Assembly: GCA_022844125.1 (NCBI GenBank)
Contig: JALHMI010000003.1
Location: 372,001-436,000, forward strand
Source of the DNA: Pirellulales bacterium
Lineage (GTDB): Bacteria > Planctomycetota > Planctomycetia > Pirellulales > PALSA-1355
Direction: 5' to 3'
Length of the DNA: 64,000 bases
Shown here: in pieces, positions 46,039 through 55,320 of the stretch
Numbering within the stretch: position 1 is the stretch's first letter
How the letters are laid out: each line of letters starts with the position of its first letter
The notes under the pieces: model-generated
Seen by the model: only the letters and a program-made list of their open reading frames with translations
What the model was told of the DNA's origin: nothing
Database searches by the model: none
Made by a program: the position numbers and the translations under genes

Positions 46039-46884
46039 CTACGCGTTCTTCGGTGCATAGGCCGAAGCGAGCAGGGCCTCGTCGAACTGTGCCGGCGCCC
46101 GGCCTTCCGCCGCATACAGGTACATCGCCGCCAGCACGATCGCGTTCAACGCCGACGAAATCAGCGAGACAGTCAGCACCAGCACCGCGCTGACTGCGAT
46201 ACCGATGACCGCCGCGGCCACGTTGCCACTGATCACACCCAGCACGCCCGGAATGATCGACGCCACGATGGCGAGCATCACGACGAAGCCGATCCCGAAC
46301 CGCGCGGTCAGCGCCTCGCCCCAGGTCTTGCGCAGGATGCTGAACGAACGCTTCACGGCGTCAATGGGTCCCACGCCTTCGACCACCAGCACGGGCACGA
46401 CAAAGTACGTGGCGATCGCCCAGCCGGCGCCGAGCAGATTCGCGGCAATCTGGCCAAGCCGTTCGCTGCGCGATTCGATCGCCTTGAGAATCAGACCTAC
46501 CGTGGCGCTGACCGCCGCCCAGGCCGCGATCTGCGGTAGCCGGTGCATGGCCGCGCTCACGCCGTCTCCCAGCGTGGCGTCTTGCCCCTTGAAGCGAATG
46601 ATCGCGCAACTAATCATCGCCGCGTTGAAGAACACCACGACGAAGTAGTTCACGAAGTAGAACAGAAACAGCAAGGCGTACGCGACCGGATCCTGCCGCA
46701 CTTTACCATCGTCCAGGATCCCTTCGGCGTAACCGGTCAGCCACAAGGGCACTGCGAACGTGGCCAGGATCATCAAGCAGGCCATGCCACTCAGGAAGGG
46801 AAACACGAGCAGCGTCTTCTCCTCCCGCAGGACGTTCCAGCTCTGTCGGGTAAGCTCGATCCCGCGCGAAATCCGCTCGAACAT
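46039..46884 (-). CDS. DUF6159-like multi-pass membrane protein
   Basis: This membrane protein of 281 residues has about six hydrophobic segments (LLVFPFLSGMACLMILATF, AYALLFLFYFVNYFVVVFF, AWAAVSATVGLILKAI, WAIATYFVVPVLVVEGV, FVVMLAIVASIIPGVLG, ISSALNAIVLAAMYLY). It begins MFERISRGIELTRQSWNVLREEK, the opening I associate with DUF6159. GAGGAG lies about 8 bases upstream of ATG 46884. The function is unknown. It ends at the shared terminator. Confidence 0.8.
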   Translation of the reverse strand: MFERISRGIELTRQSWNVLREEKTLLVFPFLSGMACLMILATFAVPLWLTGYAEGILDDGKVRQDPVAYALLFLFYFVNYFVVVFFNAAMISCAIIRFKGQDATLGDGVSAAMHRLPQIAAWAAVSATVGLILKAIESRSERLGQIAANLLGAGWAIATYFVVPVLVVEGVGPIDAVKRSFSILRKTWGEALTARFGIGFVVMLAIVASIIPGVLGVISGNVAAAVIGIAVSAVLVLTVSLISSALNAIVLAAMYLYAAEGRAPAQFDEALLASAYAPKNA

Positions 46885-47072
46885 GGGTCATCTCCTCAAA
46901 TGTCTAGGGGGAGTGATCGCCTGCCCTCGATCTCTCGGGGCGGGCCAGGGCGCCGGTTTATCCACCTGAGAGTATACGTCAGACTGCCCGTTGCTTAGAC
47001 TGCCAGTTATGCCTTCCGTGCGGGATTGGCAGGATGAATCTTTCAGTTTGACTTGGGGCGGAGGAGGTTCAG

Positions 47073-49964
47073 ATGCTGCGGGCCAGGGCAGGGCAGGGGA
47101 GCTTGCTGATCATTGGGCTGCTTTTGGCAGTCTGCGCAAGGTCGGCCGCCGCGGAACAGCCGTACCAAGTCGGACGCGCGATGACCGACATCACCGGTCC
47201 GGTTGTCGGCATCAGGATGCTGGGCTACGTCCGCCCCGATCAGATCACCGAGGGGCTCCACCTGCGCCAATACGCCCGCACTTTCGTCATCGCGCAGGCC
47301 GATGGTTCGAAACCGATCGCGATCATCACCACCGATCTGCAAAGCATCACGCAAGCGATGGTCCTCTCCGTCCTGGAAAAGCTCCAGGCCGAACTGGGCG
47401 ATGTCTACCACCACGATAACCTGATCCTGGCCGCCACGCATACGCATGCCGTACCCGGCGGCTACTGGCACAACGGAGCCGACACGCCGCTGGGCGCGCC
47501 GTTCAATCCCGAGCACTACGAGGCCATCTGTGACGCGATCGCCCAGTCCGTCGCAAAAGCTCATCGCGATTTGAAACCCGGCACGATCCACATGGTCCGC
47601 GGCGACGTGATTGAAGGCGGCGTCAACCGCTCCGCGGATGCCTACAAACAAAATCCCGAAGACGAGCGCGGTCGCTACGCCAGCAACATTGATACGCAGA
47701 TGCTGCTGCTCCGCTTCGAGCGCGACGGCAAGCCGATCGGCATCTTGAGCTGGCATGCCGTGCATCCCACCTCGATGAGCTTTCACAACAAGCTCATCTC
47801 CAGCGACAACAAAGGCTACGCGATGGTGGCCTTCGAACGCTGGTGGCGCGATGGGCATCCTCAATCAGCAACTGAGGACGGCCAGTTCGTCGCCGCCTTC
47901 GCCCAAAGCAACTGCGGCGACGTGACGCCCAATCTCACGCTCAAGCAGCGCGGGCCCGGCAAGGACGAGTTCGAAAGCACCAAGATCATGGGCCAGCGGC
48001 AATGCGATGCCGCAATCCGGCTCTTCGAAACTTCCGGTGAACAGCTTAAGGGCCCGATCGACTACCGGCAGTCGTACGTCAACTTTGGCAAGCTTATCGT
48101 CACTGACGCCTGGACCCACGCCGGCGATCAGACGACTGGACCAGCCGCTTATGGCTATTCCTTTGCGGCCGGTTCGACCGAAGACGGCGGCGGCCAGGAA
48201 CTGATCTTCCGCGAAGGCATGCTCAAGCCGCAGGCCTTCATCGAAACGCTCGCCAAACAGGTGCTGCCGATCGCGCCTCCCAGTGATGCCGTCCGCCAGC
48301 TCCACCATCCGAAACCAATCCTGCTCGCACCTGGCGCCGCCGATCCGCCGCTGCTCCCGAACGTGCTCTCCGTGAGCGTCGCCCGAATTGGCCAGTTGGC
48401 CCTTGCCGTCGGTCCGGCCGAGTACACGACGATGAGCGGCCGCCGATTTCGCGAAGCCGTGAAGAGCCACCTGCCAGGCGTCAGCGAGGTTGCCGTCGCA
48501 GGCTATGCGAACGACTTCCTGGGCTACGTCGCCACGCGCGAAGAGTACGAGATCCAGCACTACGAAGGCGCTTCGACGCTGTACGGCCCCTGGACCCAGG
48601 CTGGCTACTCGCAAGAGTTCGCCCGTCTGGCTGGCGATATCGCCGCCGGCCGTCCTTCCGCAACTTGCGAACCGCCGGCCGACATGCGCGCGGTCACACG
48701 CCCCACGCCGCTCGGCACACCGGGAGACGACGAACCTAGCGGCGCTAAGTTTGGTGATGTCGTCGACGACGCCAAAACCACCTATGCACCGGGCGATATT
48801 GCCGCGGCGTCATTCTGGAGCGGCCATCCGCAAAACGGCTATCAGCCCGATCGTGAGTTCGCCGCCGTCGAACGCCAGGTCGGTGACGCTTGGGAGCGGG
48901 TCGTATCCGATGGCGAGTGGGACCTCAAAGTCCGCTTCAAGCAGCCGCCCGAAAACCGCAGCCGCACCGCGCCGTTCGTGTGTCGCATCGAATGGGAGAT
49001 CCCCGCCCACGGCGATCCCGGCACGTATCGTCTCACGCATCACGGCGTCTACAAGACTTCCGGCGACGGCGAGCTGCACGAATTCACCGCGCACTCGCAG
49101 CCGTTTACGATTGGCCCGGTGAAAACCGCCGACAAGAGCTCCCACAACGGCGATAATCAGCAAACAGCGAACCTCAAGGTCCTTACCTGGAATATCCAGA
49201 TGCTGCCGGCCATCCCGACAATCGCCAAGCTTAACAAAGGCCAGGCGATGCGGGCTCCCTGGATCATCGAATTCCTCAACCAGCAGGATTACGACATCGT
49301 CGTCCTCCAGGAAGTCATCGATAAGAAGATGACGCAACTCCTCAAAGAAGGCCTCAAAGAATCGTACCCGCACCAGGTGTCGGTCGACTCGAAGCGCGGC
49401 GTCACGGGTTGCGTCGGCGGCATCCTGTTTGTCAGCCGCATCCCGCTCAAGTACGTCGATCACATCGTCTACAAGAATGTCAGCGGCGTCGACGCCATGG
49501 CCGAAAAGGGTTGCGTGCTGGTCGAGGGAGAACGCGATGGCGTGCGTTTCCAAATTGCGGGCACGCACCTGCAAGCCGGCGACGACAAAGTGCGTGAAGC
49601 CGAAGTACCGGAGATCGAAGAAGGCATCTTGGCGAGACATCGTGCCGGCGGCGTGCCGGTCATCCTGCTCGGCGACATGAACATCGGCGCGGGTGAACCG
49701 GCCTTCGAGATGTTGCTCGAGACTACCAAAATGACCGCTTTTCCGCTCGATGATCCCAAGCCTTTTACCACTGACGGGGAGAACAGTTGGAACCCGCGGA
49801 AAAAGCGTGCCCGCCACATCGACCACGTGCTGCTCGACCCGCAAGGCACGAAAACCACAATCACGCGGCAAACGGTGCAGCGTGCCCGCCAAGAACACGA
49901 AGGAACAATAGTCGACCTGGCCGATCATTACGGCGTCGTGGCCGAGATCCAGCTCTCAAAGTAA
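47073..49964 (+). CDS. Secreted neutral/alkaline ceramidase fused to a sphingomyelinase-like phosphodiesterase
   Basis: GGAGGAGG precedes ATG 47073, and a signal peptide (LLIIGLLLAVCARSAAA) marks export. Residues about 30-560 are a ceramidase catalytic domain: AATHTHAVPGGYW, WHAVHPTSMSFHN, AFAQSNCGDVTPNL, GPAEYTTMSGRRFR, YVATREEYEIQHYEGAST. The Ser nucleophile position is Thr285. Residues about 565-690 are the ceramidase C-terminal domain. Residues about 700-962 are an endonuclease/exonuclease/phosphatase domain of neutral-sphingomyelinase type: VLTWNIQML, VVLQEV, AEKGCVLVEG, AGTHLQAGDD, LLGDMNIG and ADHYGVVAEI. Together they could cleave a phospho-sphingolipid and then the ceramide. A sulfatase and an MBL hydrolase follow closely. 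Confidence 0.9.
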   Translation: MLRARAGQGSLLIIGLLLAVCARSAAAEQPYQVGRAMTDITGPVVGIRMLGYVRPDQITEGLHLRQYARTFVIAQADGSKPIAIITTDLQSITQAMVLSVLEKLQAELGDVYHHDNLILAATHTHAVPGGYWHNGADTPLGAPFNPEHYEAICDAIAQSVAKAHRDLKPGTIHMVRGDVIEGGVNRSADAYKQNPEDERGRYASNIDTQMLLLRFERDGKPIGILSWHAVHPTSMSFHNKLISSDNKGYAMVAFERWWRDGHPQSATEDGQFVAAFAQSNCGDVTPNLTLKQRGPGKDEFESTKIMGQRQCDAAIRLFETSGEQLKGPIDYRQSYVNFGKLIVTDAWTHAGDQTTGPAAYGYSFAAGSTEDGGGQELIFREGMLKPQAFIETLAKQVLPIAPPSDAVRQLHHPKPILLAPGAADPPLLPNVLSVSVARIGQLALAVGPAEYTTMSGRRFREAVKSHLPGVSEVAVAGYANDFLGYVATREEYEIQHYEGASTLYGPWTQAGYSQEFARLAGDIAAGRPSATCEPPADMRAVTRPTPLGTPGDDEPSGAKFGDVVDDAKTTYAPGDIAAASFWSGHPQNGYQPDREFAAVERQVGDAWERVVSDGEWDLKVRFKQPPENRSRTAPFVCRIEWEIPAHGDPGTYRLTHHGVYKTSGDGELHEFTAHSQPFTIGPVKTADKSSHNGDNQQTANLKVLTWNIQMLPAIPTIAKLNKGQAMRAPWIIEFLNQQDYDIVVLQEVIDKKMTQLLKEGLKESYPHQVSVDSKRGVTGCVGGILFVSRIPLKYVDHIVYKNVSGVDAMAEKGCVLVEGERDGVRFQIAGTHLQAGDDKVREAEVPEIEEGILARHRAGGVPVILLGDMNIGAGEPAFEMLLETTKMTAFPLDDPKPFTTDGENSWNPRKKRARHIDHVLLDPQGTKTTITRQTVQRARQEHEGTIVDLADHYGVVAEIQLSK

Positions 49965-49986
49965 TTCGATTGGTTCGAGGTTTCGC

Positions 49987-51285
49987 ATGCTCCGCTACGC
50001 TTTCCTCCTTTTGGCGGTGGTCTTGGTCTCGGCTCCCCTCCGCGCAGCCACGCCTCCCAACATCGTGCTGATCATCTCAGACGATCATGCCTGGACCGAC
50101 TACGGCTTCATGGGCCACCCGCAAATCAAGACACCCCATCTCGACCGGCTGGCAAGCAATAGCCTGACCTTTCGCCGCGGCTATGTGCCGTCGAGCCTCT
50201 GCTGCCCCAGCCTGGCCTCGATCATCACGGGCCTCTATCCGCATCAGCACAAAGTGACCAGCAACGATCCGCCGCCGTTGTCGGGCACAAACCGACGCAG
50301 CACAGCGGGAACCGAAGCATTCGCCGCCGGGCGCGAAGTGATGAATCGCCATCTCGAAGCTGTGCCCACGCTGCCGCGCTTGCTGGCGCCGCTCGGCTAC
50401 CAAAGCTTTCAAAGCGGCAAGTGGTGGCAAGGCGAATTCCGCCGCGGCGGCTTTACCCACGGCATGACCCGCGGACAACGGCACGGCGACGAAGGCCTGG
50501 ACATCGGTCGCAAGACAATGCAGCCAATCTACGACTTCATCGACAAGTCGCATTCGGCCGGAGAGCCATTCTTCGTCTGGTATGCGCCGCTGATGCCGCA
50601 CGATCCTCACACGCCGCCCGAACGGCTGCTGGCGAAGTATCGCACCCAGGCGCCGAGTGAGCACGTCGCCAAGTACTGGGCCATGGTTGAGTGGTTCGAT
50701 GAAACCATCGGCTCGCTGCTCGCTCATCTCGACGAGCGCAAGCTCTCCGACAACACGATCGTCGTCTATTTGGCCGACAACGGCTGGATCCAGAACGTCG
50801 ATGCCCCGCGTTATGCCCCCAAGTCCAAGCAGTCGCAGTACGACGGCGGTCTGCGAACGCCGATCATGATTCGCTGGCCCGGACATTTCGCGCCGTCGAT
50901 GTCCGATGAGCTGGCGATTTCGATCGACATTGCGCCTACGCTGCTGGCCGCGGTGGGCGAGAGACCCTCGCCGCAGATGCAGGGAATCAACCTCCTCGAC
51001 GCCGCGGCCGTCCGCAACCGCCGCACGATCCATGGCGAATGCTTCACCCACAATGCCGTCGATCTTAACGATCCGGCAGCCAACCTCCGCTGGCGTTGGC
51101 TGATCGATGAACACTGGAAGCTGATTGTTCCTGACGCGGCGAATGAGCCGGATGCCAAGGTCGAGTTGTACGATCTGGCGGCCGACCCGCACGAAGAGAA
51201 GAACCTGGCGACCGAGGATCCTCAGCGTGTCGCCGTTCTAAAGGAGCAGCTCGACGCATGGTGGAACCCTGCCCAACAGCCGTAA
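49987..51285 (+). CDS. Sulfatase with a non-canonical CxPS motif
   Basis: This is an exported type I sulfatase (432 residues). The signal peptide is FLLLAVVLVSAPLRAA, and NIVLIISDDHAWTDYGFMG supplies the metal-binding aspartates. The formylglycine motif reads CCPSLASIITG, with Leu where CxPSR has Arg. Then follow WYAPLMPHDPHTPP, FDETIGSLLAHLD, NTIVVYLADNGW and RTPIMIRWPG. It starts 22 bases after the ceramidase fusion gene, so the two are likely co-expressed and may act on one sulfated lipid or glycan. The Cys is present, so activity is likely if the maturase tolerates Leu. Confidence 0.92.
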   Translation: MLRYAFLLLAVVLVSAPLRAATPPNIVLIISDDHAWTDYGFMGHPQIKTPHLDRLASNSLTFRRGYVPSSLCCPSLASIITGLYPHQHKVTSNDPPPLSGTNRRSTAGTEAFAAGREVMNRHLEAVPTLPRLLAPLGYQSFQSGKWWQGEFRRGGFTHGMTRGQRHGDEGLDIGRKTMQPIYDFIDKSHSAGEPFFVWYAPLMPHDPHTPPERLLAKYRTQAPSEHVAKYWAMVEWFDETIGSLLAHLDERKLSDNTIVVYLADNGWIQNVDAPRYAPKSKQSQYDGGLRTPIMIRWPGHFAPSMSDELAISIDIAPTLLAAVGERPSPQMQGINLLDAAAVRNRRTIHGECFTHNAVDLNDPAANLRWRWLIDEHWKLIVPDAANEPDAKVELYDLAADPHEEKNLATEDPQRVAVLKEQLDAWWNPAQQP

Positions 51286-51335
51286 AATCAGGACGTTACT
51301 CCGCGCCTACACCTCGTTCAACTTCGAGTACCCCC

Positions 51336-52289
51336 GTGAAGCACGACTCCCATGCCCCCGTCCTGCACATCGGCGTTCCCAACCCGATCTTCGAGGGCGA
51401 TCTCAATGTGTACGTCATCGCCGGCGATCCGCTCACCCTGATCGACACGGGCATCGGCACGCCCGAGGCCCTCGAGTCGCTTGAGGCGGGCCTCGCTGCC
51501 CACGGCCTGGCGCTCGCAGATGTCCGCCAACTGCTGCTCACGCACAAGCACGCCGACCACATCGGCCTCGCTGCCGACATCCGCGAACGGTCCGGCGCAA
51601 CCGTGTACGTTCACGAGGACGACTGGCCTGGCGTGGGCGATCTTGACCGCCGTCACGGCGAGTATCTGCCGCTGGTGCACGAGCGGCTTAAGCGCTGCCG
51701 CGTGCCGCAGGAAGAAGTCGACAAGCTCGCGAAGTTTCTCGGCCACGGCAAGCGCTTCGCCCGGCAGACCGAAGCTCAGCCGATCAAAGATGGCGACCGC
51801 TTCGAAATCAGCGGCCAGACGCTGGAAGTGATCCATACCCCCGGCCACACGCAGGGCTCGGTCTCATTCCTCTATGGCAATCACCTGTTCACGGGCGATC
51901 ACGTGCTCCCCACGATCTCGCCGAACATCGGCGCCGGCGAACTCCGCCGCACCGGCATGATGCAGCGCTATCTCGACGCGCTCGAGCGCATCGCCAGGTA
52001 TCAAACCGACGAACTCGTGGCGCTGCCCGGTCATGGCCCGAAATTCTCGAACCTCGCAGAGCGCTGCGCCACGCTGGCCCGGCATCATCACGAGCGCGAA
52101 GAAAAGATTCTGGGCGTGCTGGCCGAAAGCGCCGAGCCGATGACGATCTATCAGATCGCCCAGGTGCTGTGGTCCAAGCTGCCGGGCTTTCACATCATGC
52201 TGGGTATTTCCGAAGTGCTATCGCACCTCGAAAAGTCCGCGACCGATGGCCGCGTAACAGAAGACGACGGTTACTTCCGGCTCGCGTGA
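51336..52289 (+). CDS. Metallo-beta-lactamase fold hydrolase
   Basis: The HxHxDH zinc motif is LTHKHADHIGLA; VIHTPGHTQGSVSF, FTGDHVLP and ALPGHGP supply the other metal ligands. A C-terminal winged-helix-like part (TIYQIAQVLW, ISEVLSHLEK) completes the protein, as in the LACTB2-like branch. GTG 51336 is preferred because the fold starts just after it; ATG 51258 would overlap the sulfatase by 28 bases with a low-complexity Ser/Pro/Thr tail. It probably hydrolyses a thioester or similar bond in the cytoplasm; the substrate is not known. Confidence 0.85.
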   Translation: MKHDSHAPVLHIGVPNPIFEGDLNVYVIAGDPLTLIDTGIGTPEALESLEAGLAAHGLALADVRQLLLTHKHADHIGLAADIRERSGATVYVHEDDWPGVGDLDRRHGEYLPLVHERLKRCRVPQEEVDKLAKFLGHGKRFARQTEAQPIKDGDRFEISGQTLEVIHTPGHTQGSVSFLYGNHLFTGDHVLPTISPNIGAGELRRTGMMQRYLDALERIARYQTDELVALPGHGPKFSNLAERCATLARHHHEREEKILGVLAESAEPMTIYQIAQVLWSKLPGFHIMLGISEVLSHLEKSATDGRVTEDDGYFRLA

Positions 52290-52315
52290 CGGGGCAGTTA
52301 CGAGACCGCGAGCGT

Positions 52316-52528
52316 TTACGTCTTCGCTTCCTCGGTGTGCTCATGCAGGGCCGGATCATAGAATCCCGGCGGCGTCGTGACCGGCGCGGGCGGACCCGGC
52401 TTGTAGTGCTCGAGTTCGGGATTGTTGAAACCGTAGGCATTCTCCCAGAACCGCTGGGGACCGGCGCAGCAGCCTGCCAGTTGCGAGGTCGCGGCCAGAG
52501 CCACGAGTGCCAACAGAACTCGACGCAT
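52316..52528 (-). CDS. Small lipoprotein
   Basis: The 70-residue protein starts MRRVLLALVALAATSQLAGCC. LAGC is a lipobox, so the mature protein should be lipid-anchored at Cys. The rest is short and polar, rich in Pro and His (FWENAYGFNNPELEHYKPG). GGGGGAG lies 7 bases upstream of ATG 52528. It is convergent with the MBL gene, leaving only 26 bases between. The function is unknown. Confidence 0.75.
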   Translation of the reverse strand: MRRVLLALVALAATSQLAGCCAGPQRFWENAYGFNNPELEHYKPGPPAPVTTPPGFYDPALHEHTEEAKT

Positions 52529-52705
52529 GCTTTTGCTCCCCCAACATTGATCCGGCTTCGGCAGCGCGGCCCCCCGGCCGCTGACGAATCTACCGGTTCT
52601 AATCATCGTATCGGTTGCCGGGGGCGAGCAGCTTAAGTGCTAGCGAAGCAACCGTTGAAGAATGACGGCCCCGTGCATGCCCTGGCGTGAACCAGCTAGC
52701 ACGAC

Positions 52706-53579
52706 TCAGTCGTGCGGCTCGAAAAAGTAACCAATCCGGTAATGAAGCTCGTCTCGAGCAATCTGCGCTAGACTGCGATTCTGTCGGTCGCGATATCTCA
52801 CGTCCGCGCCCGCAGCAGTCAGAATCTTAACGCTATCGAGCGAATTTCCATTCACCGCGAAGTGCAGGGGAGTCCAATCCCTGGGATCTCGGGCAGCCAA
52901 ATCGGCGCCGGCCTCGACCAGCCGCCGCACGATCCTGGGCCAGCTATTTCGCACCGCGCACATTAACAGCGTCCAACCGCGTTCATTGCGGATGTCGACT
53001 TTGCCCCCATCGGCCAGGTACGCCTCAACCTCGTCCAGTTGTCCTCGCTCCGCGGACTGAAACACCGGCAGCGTCTCCTGCCAGTCTTGGCTCTCGTCGA
53101 CAGGCCTGAGCATTTCGAGAAATTCGGTGAAGCTATCCGCGATGAAGTGGACCGGCTCGATCTCCGTATCGACGTCGGTCTTGTCGAAGTAATAGACGGC
53201 GCCTTGTTTCGGACCAGCCGATTCCAAAAAGATCGGAAGGGTCGCCGCGTCCATGATCGGCACCAGCGAATCGAGCAGCGGTAGTTGCCACTCGCGCAAC
53301 CGCTTCCTGCGATAGAGAAATGTCATCATGCTTGAATAGCCGGTCGGAAACAATGCCGAGACATGCAACAATGTCGAGTTGCACGGCCCCCCACCTTGGA
53401 TGTTTTGCATCGCAAGCAACCCGATGATTCCACGTGCCGGCATTGTAAAGTGAGAGGAAAACCCGGAAATCTCTCGGCATCACAGCGCCCAGCTCAGATT
53501 CCAGGCAGTTGATTGACTCGTTCCCAGCGTCTTCCCAGCAGTCCTGAAGCCGATCGAACAACGGGTTACTAAACAACAT
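52706..53579 (-). pseudogene. SMI1/KNR4-like and ankyrin-repeat gene with a frameshift
   Basis: From ATG 53579 one frame reads like an SMI1/KNR4 N-terminus (ESELGAVMPRDFRVFLSLYNAG). Between about 53445 and 53395 the coding potential moves to another frame, which continues LLHVSALFPTGYSSM, then AVYYFDKTDVDTE, PVHFIADSFTEFLEML (SMI1/KNR4 C-terminal features) and about three ankyrin repeats (NERGWTLLMCAVRNS, DPRDWTPLHFAVNGN, DRQNRSLAQIAR). A single one-base change rejoins them into about 290 residues. SMI1/KNR4 proteins often serve as immunity proteins for polymorphic toxins. Either a sequencing slip or a recent loss would explain it. Confidence 0.68.
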
Positions 53580-53595
53580 GCGCGTGAACTCTCTA

Positions 53596-53799
53596 CTAGT
53601 GAAAGGAAGTGGGCGGTGTGGCGAACTTCAAGCGCAGTTGGAACTCAATATCGCGTTCCAATTTGCCCTTTGCTCTTTCCAACCTGGCATCAATGTCAGC
53701 CGATGACTCGCCCCTTCCATGATTCGTCCAACTCTTCGGGTATCTCGTCTCTGACCATCTCGCGACCTCACTTTTCTCGATCCGACGATCATCTGCCAA
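53596..53799 (-). CDS. Small hypothetical protein upstream of the SMI1-like gene
   Basis: This is a 67-residue frame directly upstream of the SMI1/ankyrin gene on the same strand, 16 bases away. It reads RYPKSWTNHGRGESSAD, then RAKGKLERDIEFQLRLKFATPP. It could be the remnant C-terminus of a toxin, the usual partner of an SMI1-type immunity gene, or chance. No promoter or good ribosome binding site is visible, and the region looks decayed. Confidence 0.3.
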   Translation of the reverse strand: MADDRRIEKSEVARWSETRYPKSWTNHGRGESSADIDARLERAKGKLERDIEFQLRLKFATPPTSFH

Positions 53800-53970
53800 C
53801 CGCCACGGAATGTAGCACTGTGAATTGATTCTGTCGCATCAGAAACAGGCCACCTGGCCTGCCACCCGCCGGCTGGCAATTCCAGCGTGTGGAGAGTATC
53901 GTTCGGTAGTCCGTTTCGCAGTTGAAGTTCCGCGATCTAGCATCCACACACCGTGCGCAAAAAACTGGCG
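53800..53970. other. Intergenic region before the MFS transporter
   Basis: It contains no supported gene. Composition is closer to average than the flanking genes, and neither strand shows a clear promoter or hairpin. It is the upstream side of both the small minus-strand frame and the transporter. Confidence 0.4.
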
Positions 53971-55320
53971 ATGAATTTTTCCAGTTCGACAGACGACCAA
54001 TCCAGCGAACCGGTCCAAGCGCATTCCGCCCATGCGACAACAATTGCCAACGCCGAGCGCCTCCGCGATCTTTCGCCCGCGCAGTGGAAGAGCGGCGTGG
54101 CCGCCTGGCTCGGCTGGCTGTTCGATGGGCTGGACATGCACCTCTACACGCTCGTCGCCCTGCCGTTCGTGGCGGAGCTCCTGCGCGTCGAGACCAGCGA
54201 TCCCAACGTCGGCGCTTACACCGCTTATATCCAGGCCGCGTTTCTCTTCGGTTGGGCCATCGGCGGCGCATTCTTCGGACGCATCGGCGACAAGCTCGGC
54301 CGCAGCCGGGCCCTCGTGCTCACGATCCTGACCTACGCCGTCTTCACCGGCCTGTCGTTCGTCGCGACCGAGTGGTGGCACCTGCTCATCTTCCGCTTCC
54401 TCGCGGCGCTCGGCATCGGCGGCGAATGGGCCGTCGGCGCGGCGCTGCTCTCGGAAACCTGGCCCCGGCGCTGGCGCCCCTGGCTCGCCGCCGTCCTCCA
54501 ATCGGGCGTCAACGTCGGCATCATGCTCGCCTCGCTGGCGGTCCTGGTGCTCTCGGGCTTTCCGCCGCGCACCGTCTTCCTGGTGGGCATCCTGCCCGCA
54601 CTACTTACGCTCTGGATTCGCCGCGCCGTGCCCGAGACCGACGACTGGCATGCCGCCAAAGCCGCGCACGGCGCCGCCGAACCGGGCATCGCGGATCTGT
54701 TTCGCGGCGAGGTGCGGCGCACCACGCTGCTTTCGATCGGTGTCTGCGCGCTTTCGCTCTCCGCCCATTGGGCGTTCGTGTTCTGGAGCGCTCAGCAACT
54801 GCGCAGCCTGAGCGAAGTCGCCGCCTGGACGCCGGCCGAACAAAGCCGGCTGGTGAGCAACGCGATGTCGCTCTTGATGATCACTTCGATCGCGGGCAAC
54901 TTCTTCGCGGCCTGGCTGGCGCGGCGAATCGGCTACCGCGCGTCGATCGCGGCGCTGTGCCTGGTCTATGCCGGCGCGATGCTCGTCACCTATGGCACGG
55001 CGCGGGACTACCGGCAGATTCTCTGGATGTGGCCGATCCTGGGCGCGTCGTCGGGCCTGTTCGCCCTGTTCACGATGTACTTGCCCCCACTGTTTCCCAC
55101 GCTGTTGCGAACAACCGGCGCTGGCTTCTGCTACAACATCGGCCGCATCGCCGCGGCCGTCGGCACCTTGTTCTTCGGCCTCTACAGCCGAGTGAGCGAC
55201 TTCCGGATGGCGCTGTTCTACACCGGCTTCGTGTTTATCCCGGCCGGCCTCCTCGCGCTCTTGCTACCGTCCCCTCCAGACGAGCAGCTGCCGCCAACCG
55301 AGCTGAGCCCCACGGAATAG
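53971..55320 (+). CDS. MFS transporter
   Basis: This is a twelve-helix major-facilitator protein of about 449 residues. TM2-3 has FLFGWAIGGAFFGRIGDKLGRSR, the MFS loop signature GRIGDKLGR; TM4-5 has FRFLAALGIGGEWAVGAALLSETW. That pattern (GIGGEW...) is typical of the sialate/benzoate/sugar-acid and metabolite:H+ symporter group. Start ATG 53971 is preferred; GTG 53953 is in frame. The substrate is unknown: no catabolic genes sit next to it. Confidence 0.9.
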   Translation: MNFSSSTDDQSSEPVQAHSAHATTIANAERLRDLSPAQWKSGVAAWLGWLFDGLDMHLYTLVALPFVAELLRVETSDPNVGAYTAYIQAAFLFGWAIGGAFFGRIGDKLGRSRALVLTILTYAVFTGLSFVATEWWHLLIFRFLAALGIGGEWAVGAALLSETWPRRWRPWLAAVLQSGVNVGIMLASLAVLVLSGFPPRTVFLVGILPALLTLWIRRAVPETDDWHAAKAAHGAAEPGIADLFRGEVRRTTLLSIGVCALSLSAHWAFVFWSAQQLRSLSEVAAWTPAEQSRLVSNAMSLLMITSIAGNFFAAWLARRIGYRASIAALCLVYAGAMLVTYGTARDYRQILWMWPILGASSGLFALFTMYLPPLFPTLLRTTGAGFCYNIGRIAAAVGTLFFGLYSRVSDFRMALFYTGFVFIPAGLLALLLPSPPDEQLPPTELSPTE

